Assembly: GCA_017557635.1 (NCBI GenBank) | Contig: JAFYYH010000003.1 | Location: forward strand, 1 to 64,000 | DNA length: 64,000 nt | Direction of reading: 5' to 3' | From: Bacteroidaceae bacterium | Lineage (GTDB): Bacteria; Bacteroidota; Bacteroidia; Bacteroidales; Bacteroidaceae | Shown: piece by piece, positions 57,038-64,000 of the stretch | Numbering within the stretch: position 1 is the stretch's first letter | Layout: each line of letters opens with the position of its first letter | Program-made: the position numbers and the translations under genes | Notes under the pieces: model-generated | Database searches by the model: none | Told to the model about the DNA's origin: nothing | The model's input: the letters and a program-made list of their open reading frames with translations, nothing else

Positions 57038-59740
57038 TTACCAGTTCTCATTCAGAACAAAAGGTATGCCGGATGCAGTGATGCCGGAACCACTGATGTT
57101 GAACATTGTGCTGTAGGAGTTGTTGTAAAACTCCACCTGGGCCGTGCCTGTTGAGTCAGTTTCAACATTCGGGTTCCAATAGAGGGTGCGACGGTAATCG
57201 ACGTCACCCAAGACGGGACCGTCAGGATATTCGGGAGAGTAGAAAGCGTAAGGAACCGAGTAACCGTCAACAGTGGTGATACGCTTGTTTATGTTGTATT
57301 CATCATAAAGCATTTTACCAATCTCCTTGCGGTCCTTTACCTGTATGTCAATCAGCAAATAGCGCTCGCCAAGATCACGTTGAACCTCCCGGGCGTAGTT
57401 CTTTATCTCAATAAACGGACTCGTGGAAGGATCCTTCATATACTGAGGCATCAGAGTACACTCTTTGAATATATCGGCCAAAGACACGAGATGATCATAA
57501 ACCAGGATACTTTTCAGATATCTGGTGTCAGGGTTCGCGCTTGAACCGGCATAGTAGAATTTATTGGAATCATGAATGTAGAAAAACGGTTTGTGTCCGT
57601 TGACCAGCACCCCTTCATATATTACCCCATCGCTTCGTGCAGCGTCAAACTCCGCCATTATGGATGCAGCATCTATTAATCCGTCATCCGGTGTGATGAC
57701 ATAAGAATACCCCCTGTCAGAAAGATAGCCCATCATATCCGTAGAGTATTCGCCCTTGTCCATTTCAATCTCAGTATCAACTTTCACGTTATAGGCGGTA
57801 AATGTAAAGTAGTCTATATACTTGCGTTTCTCAAGGATATCAACATCAGGAAGCAGGATGCCATCATCGGCTTTTATGACTTCGGGGAACTGTTCATCTG
57901 TATCCGGTTGTTCTAATTCATAGGATTTGACAGACCTGCCTAGCCTGTTTCTGAAAACAAGTTCCTGCTGCAAATACGGACGGACTACCGGTTTTGCGGA
58001 ACGCTCAAACTTAATACGTGCATCGGTACCTATTATTCGTCTGCGTGCCTGGGCATTAATGGCGAAAGTTGCCATACCATAAAATTCCGGCTCCAGGTCT
58101 ATGCTGAAATAGCCAGACGAATCAGTGACGCATGAATACTTCCTGGAGATACGCTCATCCCCCATCTGCATGGCCAGCAAGGCTTTTATCCTGATACCTT
58201 GAAGTCTTTTCTTTCCGGATGAATTCAGCACCCAGCCGTTCATCATGAGAGATTCCTCAACATGATGCACTGCGCTGAAGTCCTGTTGCCCGGTCATTGT
58301 ATTCCAGTCATACCTTTCCCAACCTTGCACAAGCATAAGGACATCGAGTGCCTCATCGCGTTCAGGAGCATCGGACTCAAAATACCAGGAGGGGTTCTCA
58401 ATAAGTCCTTTCAGGTCCGATGAGAGCAACAGCGATGTGCGCAGATCATCGGTGCATGAATTGACCCGTCCCAGGGCATCACGTACAGAGACACAGAAAC
58501 TGTTCTGGAAAGGATTCCCCTGACCATCTTCCAGGCTGAAACGCAAAGTCACTTTCTCAAACGGATGGTAGGACGGTTTGTCAGCAGCGGCCACAAGTAC
58601 CGGAGCCTTGAAATCCCGGCTGTGATGGTAGATGGAACGGCTGGCGTATATATTTCCGGAACTGCCGAATATATGTATCCTGCACACTCCTTCAGGTACG
58701 CCTCCCATAGGGATGGTTTTCTCAACGGGATTGTTGACATCAAAAGTGCAAAAATCCAGCAGTTCGCCCCTGCAGGTCAAAGTCATGCCGACACAGCTGT
58801 CGGCCAACCCCACACAATCAACCTTCAGTTTGATGCTATCCGGACCACATGGATTTACAGAGAGTAAACATCCAGCCTTTTCGGTGCGGGGAAGTTCAAA
58901 AGTACGAGTGTTATTTCCTACGGTTATTTCAATGGTATTGCGATTGTCTTGAGGTATGAACGTAAAACAGCCCATGCCGTCATGTATGGTTGAGAAAGTC
59001 TGTCCATTGCCGTTCAGAACTCCGGTAGCTTCAACCCCGAATCCGGTATCATCAGTTACCTTAAAGGCTACGCGACAGAGCTTGCCCATTACGATATGAC
59101 CGCCTTCCGGATAAAATGTGCAGTTGATCTTGTTTGATTTTTCAGTTTGGGGACGTATTTCCCAACTCTCCCGCTTGTGTTTTTTTATGGTGGGATCCTC
59201 TTTGTAGTAGTTGCCTTCCTGCCTGGGTTTTTCATATACGGCAAATACCCGGGAAAACACCAATTCATCACTGAAGTTGAGCATGTAATTGGTATATGCG
59301 CGTATCTCATAGAAGCCACTCGGGTAATTGAGTATGCCACGCATTCCGCGTGCCTGTCCAGTCGAAGCATCCTTGAGCACAAACGAGCCGTCGGCCTGTC
59401 CTGCCTCAACCTTGAGTTTCTGCTGCTTGAGCAATTCGCCCGTGGGCGAGACAAGATCCACATACAGAACCTTACTCTGTGCTTCATTCAGAGTCGATGC
59501 ATTGACCACGAATGCCTTGAACCAGATAGTCTCACCGGTATAGTATGACGTATTGTCGAACTGCAGATACACCTTCTCCTGTGGAAAGAGACTGTTGAAC
59601 TGACGGATATTACCCGCAAAGCGCACAAGTTCGAGAGTCGGGTCTGCAGACTCATTCGTTTCCTGTACTTTACTATCCTTTGCATATACAGAGCAAAGAG
59701 ACAGGACTGCGGTTAAGGTCAAAATAACAAGGTGTCTCAT
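57038..59740 (-). CDS. MG2-domain cell-envelope protein, tandem paralogue
   Basis: The 900-residue protein has a signal peptide (ILTLTAVLSLCSVYA). An MG2-like macroglobulin domain at about 40-190 follows (FNSLFPQEKVYLQFDNTSYY, TGETIWFKAFVVNAS, YPSGFYEIRAYTNYM), then several beta domains (TFYPEGGHIVMGKLCRVAFK). A Q-G-N-P-F-x-(N/D)-(S/R)-F-C-x-S-V-R-D-A block precedes LLLSSDLKGLIENPSWYFES. A plug-like segment (LKSILVYDHL) and the C-terminal NPNVETDSTGTAQVEFYNNS end in NENW. It lacks the CarboxypepD_reg and middle part of the 37.7-kb paralogue. It starts two bases after the preceding paralogue ends, so the three are one operon. No thioester motif. Role unknown. Confidence 0.75.
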   Translation of the reverse strand: MRHLVILTLTAVLSLCSVYAKDSKVQETNESADPTLELVRFAGNIRQFNSLFPQEKVYLQFDNTSYYTGETIWFKAFVVNASTLNEAQSKVLYVDLVSPTGELLKQQKLKVEAGQADGSFVLKDASTGQARGMRGILNYPSGFYEIRAYTNYMLNFSDELVFSRVFAVYEKPRQEGNYYKEDPTIKKHKRESWEIRPQTEKSNKINCTFYPEGGHIVMGKLCRVAFKVTDDTGFGVEATGVLNGNGQTFSTIHDGMGCFTFIPQDNRNTIEITVGNNTRTFELPRTEKAGCLLSVNPCGPDSIKLKVDCVGLADSCVGMTLTCRGELLDFCTFDVNNPVEKTIPMGGVPEGVCRIHIFGSSGNIYASRSIYHHSRDFKAPVLVAAADKPSYHPFEKVTLRFSLEDGQGNPFQNSFCVSVRDALGRVNSCTDDLRTSLLLSSDLKGLIENPSWYFESDAPERDEALDVLMLVQGWERYDWNTMTGQQDFSAVHHVEESLMMNGWVLNSSGKKRLQGIRIKALLAMQMGDERISRKYSCVTDSSGYFSIDLEPEFYGMATFAINAQARRRIIGTDARIKFERSAKPVVRPYLQQELVFRNRLGRSVKSYELEQPDTDEQFPEVIKADDGILLPDVDILEKRKYIDYFTFTAYNVKVDTEIEMDKGEYSTDMMGYLSDRGYSYVITPDDGLIDAASIMAEFDAARSDGVIYEGVLVNGHKPFFYIHDSNKFYYAGSSANPDTRYLKSILVYDHLVSLADIFKECTLMPQYMKDPSTSPFIEIKNYAREVQRDLGERYLLIDIQVKDRKEIGKMLYDEYNINKRITTVDGYSVPYAFYSPEYPDGPVLGDVDYRRTLYWNPNVETDSTGTAQVEFYNNSYSTMFNISGSGITASGIPFVLNENW

Positions 59741-59742
59741 TA

Positions 59743-62376
59743 TTACCAGTTCTCATTAAGGACATAAGGCATACCGGACGCAGTGATACCGGCAGCGTTG
59801 ATTGTGAACTTGCTTGTGAAGCTGTTGTTGTAGAATTCCACCCGTGCATGGCCGTCTTCATCGGTTATCACGTTAGGGTTCCAGTAGATGGTGCGACGAT
59901 AATCCACTTCACCGGCAATGGGACCGTCCGGGTATGAGGGCGAGTAAAATTCATACGGACGGGAGTAGCAGTCTATGGTAGTTACACGCTTGTTTATATT
60001 GAACAACTCTTCCCTAGTGCTGATTTCTTGGGGCTCCTTCATTTGGATATCCACCAGAAAATAACGCCAAGGATCTTCATATAAACCGATCAGTGGCTGC
60101 ATACTCTTTTTAAAATAATCCAAATAGAGAGGGCATAGATCCATGATATGCATCATCCTTAAGGGACGGTTATAAACCATTATGCTCTTGATATTCCTGG
60201 AGTCAATTTCTATAGGATGTTCATATATCCCGTAATTCAAGAGCTTACTCGTATTGTGCACATAGATGAAAGATTTATACCCGTTGATATATTCAATTTC
60301 CGTACCATCATGAGTTAATTCCACAAAATAGCCTTTTTCAAGAAGATAGCCTAAAAGGTCTGTGGTATATTCCCCCTTATCCATTTCTATCTCAACATCC
60401 TTAACCACATCAAAAGCCTTGAAAGTGTAATAATCCATAATCAAACGGCTCTCTTCAATATCAACTTCGGGCAGGACGAAACCATTATCCTTACTGAATA
60501 TGACTTCAAGATCTTCCTTCCGTGAAGATTTGCCTTTTTTATTTTTCTTGTCCGGAGGGGGCAGAAGACCGGTGAATATCATTTCCTGCGGCTGATATGC
60601 ACGGATATCCGGAAACAGGGAACGGTCAAACACTATGCGGGCATCGGGGCCGATCAGGCTTTTTCTTTTGGGCTGGGCCTTGATGGCAAACTTGGCTTTG
60701 TCATATAAATCCGGCCCTATATCAAATCCGAAATAGCCCGATGAATCCGTCGTGTATGAATAGGTCTCGCACAGAGTCTTGTCATCCGGTATGAGTGATG
60801 CCAGAACCTCTATGTTATTCAACGGTTTTTTACCCGATGAGCTCATGATCCAGCCGTTAACCGTAAGGTTCTCCTCTATACGATGCCTCTCGCGGAATTC
60901 CTTCTGTCCGGTCATGATCTGCCAGTCATAACGCTCCCAACCCTGTACCAGACAGAGCAGGTCCAATGCCTCATCGCGAATGGGATCATCCGAATCAAAA
61001 TACCATGAAGGATTCTCAATGAAACCTTTCAGGTCCGATGACAGAAGCATGGATGTACGCAGGTCATCGGCCAAGGCATTGCTCTGTCCGCGCACATCAC
61101 GGACCGACAGGCAGAACCGGTCACGGAAGGGATTGCCCCGTCCGTCCTTGAGTTCAAACTGGAACGTCACCATGTCAAAAGGCTCATACTTGTCCTTATC
61201 GGCAGAAACCTGGATTGTAGGTGTGAGGTCTGTTCCGCAGCGATGATAGAGTGAGCGGCTGGCATATATCATGCCGTCGGCACCGAAAAGATACAGTCTG
61301 CACACACCCTCCGGAACGCTTGTCATGGAGAGAGACAAATCAACAGGCCGGGTTCCGGTATGTATGGTACGGAAATCAAAGAGTTCTCCCCTACAGGTCA
61401 GCGCCAATCCCACAGTCTGGTCTGCCAGATCCGGAGTACAGTCTATGCATAACTGAAGGGCATCAGCGTCGGATACATCGGCCCGGACAGTCAAGCCGCT
61501 CTCCGAGGCTCTTGGCAACTTGAATGATTTTGACTCGCCGTCAACCGTCAATGTTACAGTATTCCTTCTGTTGTCAGGTGTGAACGTAAACCAGCCCATA
61601 CCGTCGTGAACGGTACTGAAAGTTATATCAGTATCATCCAGAACGCCATCCGCATCAATGCCGAATCCGGTTTCATCGGTCACCTTAAAGGCAACACGGC
61701 AGGGTTTCCCCATAACCAGATGGCCGCCCTCAGGAAAGAATTCGCTGTTTATCGGGTTTAGTTCCTCTGTTTTGGGACGTAACTCCTCTTCGGTCTCATT
61801 CCATCTGAGTTTCCTGTTTCTTATGACAGGAGGCTCCTCATAATAATCGCCATCGTTTTTAGGTTTCTCATAAACGGCAAACACGCGCGAAAAGATTGAC
61901 TCCTCACCAAAGTTGAGCATATAATTGGTGTAGGCGCGAACCTCATAGAAGCCGCTGGGGTAATCAACCACGCCACGCATTTCACGAGCCTGCTCTGTCG
62001 ATCCTTCCATCAGCACGAACAGTCCGTCGGCCTGTCCTGCCACAATCTTAAGTTTCTGCTGCTTGAGCAACACGCCTGTGGGCGATATCAGGTCCACATA
62101 CAGCACCTTACTCTGCGCACGTTTAAGTGTCGATGCATTGACCACGAACGCCTTGAACCAGATTGTTTCACCGGTATAGTATGACGTATTGTCAAACTGC
62201 AGATACACCTTCTCCTGCTGGAATATGCTGTTGAACTGGTGGATATTGCCCGCAAAGCGCATCAGGTCAGCTGTATAGCCGCCTGTATCGTTCGTCTCAT
62301 GACCCTCTGTGTCCCTTGCGTTTGCAAGCGGGATCAGTAACAACAATGCCAAGGTTAAAGTAACAAGGCGTCTCAT
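59743..62376 (-). CDS. MG2-domain cell-envelope protein, tandem paralogue
   Basis: The 877-residue protein has signal LVTLTLALLLLIPLANA and an MG2-like domain nearly identical over long runs to its downstream neighbour (YLQFDNTSYYTGETIWFKAF). It then has EFFPEGGHLVMGKPCRVAFK, the RGNPFRDRFCLSVRDVRG block, a Lys-rich insert (DKKNKKGKSSRKE) and the terminal NPNVITDEDGHARVEFYNNS with the end NENW. DNA at the 3' end is also very close to that of the gene upstream, suggesting recent duplication or gene conversion. It is coupled to both neighbours with two-base gaps. Confidence 0.75.
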   Translation of the reverse strand: MRRLVTLTLALLLLIPLANARDTEGHETNDTGGYTADLMRFAGNIHQFNSIFQQEKVYLQFDNTSYYTGETIWFKAFVVNASTLKRAQSKVLYVDLISPTGVLLKQQKLKIVAGQADGLFVLMEGSTEQAREMRGVVDYPSGFYEVRAYTNYMLNFGEESIFSRVFAVYEKPKNDGDYYEEPPVIRNRKLRWNETEEELRPKTEELNPINSEFFPEGGHLVMGKPCRVAFKVTDETGFGIDADGVLDDTDITFSTVHDGMGWFTFTPDNRRNTVTLTVDGESKSFKLPRASESGLTVRADVSDADALQLCIDCTPDLADQTVGLALTCRGELFDFRTIHTGTRPVDLSLSMTSVPEGVCRLYLFGADGMIYASRSLYHRCGTDLTPTIQVSADKDKYEPFDMVTFQFELKDGRGNPFRDRFCLSVRDVRGQSNALADDLRTSMLLSSDLKGFIENPSWYFDSDDPIRDEALDLLCLVQGWERYDWQIMTGQKEFRERHRIEENLTVNGWIMSSSGKKPLNNIEVLASLIPDDKTLCETYSYTTDSSGYFGFDIGPDLYDKAKFAIKAQPKRKSLIGPDARIVFDRSLFPDIRAYQPQEMIFTGLLPPPDKKNKKGKSSRKEDLEVIFSKDNGFVLPEVDIEESRLIMDYYTFKAFDVVKDVEIEMDKGEYTTDLLGYLLEKGYFVELTHDGTEIEYINGYKSFIYVHNTSKLLNYGIYEHPIEIDSRNIKSIMVYNRPLRMMHIMDLCPLYLDYFKKSMQPLIGLYEDPWRYFLVDIQMKEPQEISTREELFNINKRVTTIDCYSRPYEFYSPSYPDGPIAGEVDYRRTIYWNPNVITDEDGHARVEFYNNSFTSKFTINAAGITASGMPYVLNENW

Positions 62377-62378
62377 TT

Positions 62379-64000
62379 TTACCAGTTCTCATTAAGGACA
62401 TAAGGTATACCGGATGCAGTGATACCTGCAGCGTTGATTGTAAACTTGCGGGTAAAACTGTTGTTGTAGAATTCCACACGTGCATGGCCGTCTTCATCGG
62501 TTATCACGTTAGGATTCCAGTAGAGAGTGCGACGGTAATCCGGACTGCCTTCTATCGGACCGTCGGGATATACAGGGGCGTAGAACTGTACGGGCCGGGT
62601 AAAGCCTTTGACCGTTGTGGTGCGGCGGCCCAGGTTACGGATTTCATCATAGGACAGCAGTTCCCTATCCTCCTTGATCTTTATATCTACAAGATTATAC
62701 CTGCTGGTGATATCATAATAAGCATTAGACAACCATGACAAATTGTTATGTTTACGGTGGTATTCCACCAAAAGGGGGGAGCAATCCACTATTTCCTGCA
62801 AATACATCGGGCGGTCAGAAATGATTATGCTCTTTACATCAATCATATCAATCTGGAAAGGCTTGTCAAAAGGTTTTCCGTCCAACACCTTTTCATTATT
62901 ATGAATGTAAAAGAATGCACTGATTTCCTGAACATCACTGTCACTGTTACCATTACCGTCTTCTTCCGAGGACTCCTCATTTGTGATATCAAAGGCGTCA
63001 GCATCACTTTCCTCGACTTCCCGGCCAAAACTGTCTTGCCCTGTATATCCTGCTCCTTCTTTGCCAAACCAATGCATCCTCAAACCTTTCTCGAGGAAAT
63101 AGCCTAAGAGATCGGTGGTATATTCTCCCTGATCCAGTTCAAACTCCGCATCCTCCTCGGCCTCAAACGACGTAAAAGTGTCATAATCAATGAAGCGGCG
63201 CTTTTCGCCTTTTTCCTCAATATCAACGTCATCTATCATTTTGCCCAGTCTGCGACGCTGAGCCGGAGTGAGGTCGAAATCAGTATAATCAACTTTATAG
63301 TCGTATGGGCGGCTGTTATTGTGAGTCAAGTCTGTCTCCTGTTTCAAGTATGGTCTTGGAACTGGTCGTTCTCCCCTCTCAAAACGGATACGCTTGCTCC
63401 TCTCCTGTTTGGAATCACCGTTATCCTTGGTCGACATCAGATTGATGCTGAACTTGCCCCTTCCGTAAAAATCGGACATGTCAAACCCGAAATAACCCGT
63501 AGAATCAGTCTGATAACTAAAACTTTCAAACAGTGTCTTGTCATCATCGGGAATGACATTTGCATAGACACCTATGCCGGATACAGGTTCACGCTTACTG
63601 TATGACAGAATCCAACCGTTCATGGTAAGGCCTTCCTCGATACGGTGTTTCTCCTCGAAATGAGCAAGTCCGGTCATAGTCTGCCATTCATAACGTTCCC
63701 AGCCCTGAACAAGGGTCAGCAGGTTCAAAGCCTCACGATGTTCCTCATCATCGGCCTCCAAATACCAGGCAGGGTCATGAATGTACCCCCTAAGGTCCGA
63801 TGACAGCAGCAGATTGGTCTGCAGGTTATCGGTACGACCGCCACCGTAGTCCGTAGCATCACGAACCGACAGGCAGAACCTGTCGCGGAACGGATTACCC
63901 TCCTGGTCCGTAAGCGTAAGTTCTATCACTTCCTTGTCGCAAGACTGTCTGGACATACTGTCGGTATTGAGTGTTATCGTTGGAGCGGTCAGGCTTCCGC
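62379..64000 (-). CDS. MG2-family cell-envelope protein, tandem paralogue (5' end outside window)
   Basis: The frame is open to the right edge; the first in-window ATG at 63956 is internal, since codons upstream still match the paralogue (TITLNTDSMSRQSCDKEVIE against the 37.7-kb copy). The visible 540 residues correspond to the C-terminal part: EGNPFRDRFCLSVRDATDYG, LLLSSDLRGYIHDPAWYLEA, an acidic insert near residues 310-350 (NEESSEEDGNGNSDSD), DVKSIIISDRPMYLQE and the shared end. Over this stretch it is closer to the 1293-residue protein at 37.7 kb than to its tandem neighbours, so it may be that long form and the founder of the cluster. Confidence 0.75.
   Translation of the reverse strand, partial: GSLTAPTITLNTDSMSRQSCDKEVIELTLTDQEGNPFRDRFCLSVRDATDYGGGRTDNLQTNLLLSSDLRGYIHDPAWYLEADDEEHREALNLLTLVQGWERYEWQTMTGLAHFEEKHRIEEGLTMNGWILSYSKREPVSGIGVYANVIPDDDKTLFESFSYQTDSTGYFGFDMSDFYGRGKFSINLMSTKDNGDSKQERSKRIRFERGERPVPRPYLKQETDLTHNNSRPYDYKVDYTDFDLTPAQRRRLGKMIDDVDIEEKGEKRRFIDYDTFTSFEAEEDAEFELDQGEYTTDLLGYFLEKGLRMHWFGKEGAGYTGQDSFGREVEESDADAFDITNEESSEEDGNGNSDSDVQEISAFFYIHNNEKVLDGKPFDKPFQIDMIDVKSIIISDRPMYLQEIVDCSPLLVEYHRKHNNLSWLSNAYYDITSRYNLVDIKIKEDRELLSYDEIRNLGRRTTTVKGFTRPVQFYAPVYPDGPIEGSPDYRRTLYWNPNVITDEDGHARVEFYNNSFTRKFTINAAGITASGIPYVLNENW

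Noticed and set aside
1-64000. CRISPR arrays, tRNA, rRNA and riboswitches
   Set aside because: No regularly spaced direct repeats, no cloverleaf-like or rRNA-like sequence, and no recognisable riboswitch core was found in the intergenic regions on reading both strands.

Overview
The window looks like chromosome of a gut- or rumen-type Bacteroidales bacterium (Prevotella/Bacteroides relatives; genus not resolvable by eye). Pointers are the Bacteroidetes promoter signature TAnnTTTG in front of many genes, generally weak Shine-Dalgarno sequences, a one-polypeptide PurL, pyruvate:ferredoxin oxidoreductase, a GH10 xylanase with an inserted carbohydrate-binding domain, CarboxypepD_reg/MG2 cell-envelope proteins, M56/BlaI pairs and ORF6N and AbiE accessory genes. 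No tRNA, rRNA, CRISPR array or complete insertion sequence was seen. No gene-free stretch exceeds about 220 bp.

Layout. 1-5.9 kb: core genes (end of an unknown gene, tcdA, two half-size chromate transporters, purL). 5.9-12.65 kb: a visibly AT-richer accessory island with a truncated ORF6N gene, a TonB-domain lipoprotein, an AbiE toxin-antitoxin pair, a DEDDh exonuclease, a BNR-like repeat protein, and a three-gene set encoding an agmatine-deiminase-like enzyme, a papain/C39-like cysteine peptidase and a protein with a layout recalling 3-methyladenine DNA glycosylase. 12.65-31 kb: PPOX-fold lipoprotein, outer-membrane protein, an ABC/TlpA cluster, uvrA, yihY, hsp20, GH10 xylanase, nifJ, an AAA ATPase, and an M56/BlaI pair. 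31-37.5 kb: a probable operon of a PPDK_N protein with receiver-like domains, CstA and a cytidylate-kinase-like protein, downstream of gdhA. 37.7-42.7 kb: a large CarboxypepD/MG2 protein and a sugar epimerase. 42.9-56.9 kb: a tripartite ABC efflux cluster (ATPase, adaptor, TolC, three FtsX/MacB-type permeases) interrupted by an XRE/zeta toxin-antitoxin pair and ending with a response regulator/histidine kinase pair. 57-64 kb: three tandem MG2-family paralogues, the last cut by the window edge.

Two pieces of structure are not explained by ordinary genes. First, four minus-strand promoters of the efflux cluster share the palindrome AGTGTC-N9-GACACT at an almost fixed distance (57-58 bp) from a TAnnTTTG element, each with a TTG exactly 21 bp from that element and a shared A/T block between. 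This reads as a compact regulon, probably driven by the adjacent two-component pair. Second, nine dispersed hairpins of about 30 bp share a GGGAC(G/T)... core while their palindromic arms vary. Eight of the nine overlap the stop codon of a gene, often directly before a terminator, and one abuts a rubredoxin gene that has lost its 5' end. They look like a REP-like mobile repeat family with stop-codon preference.
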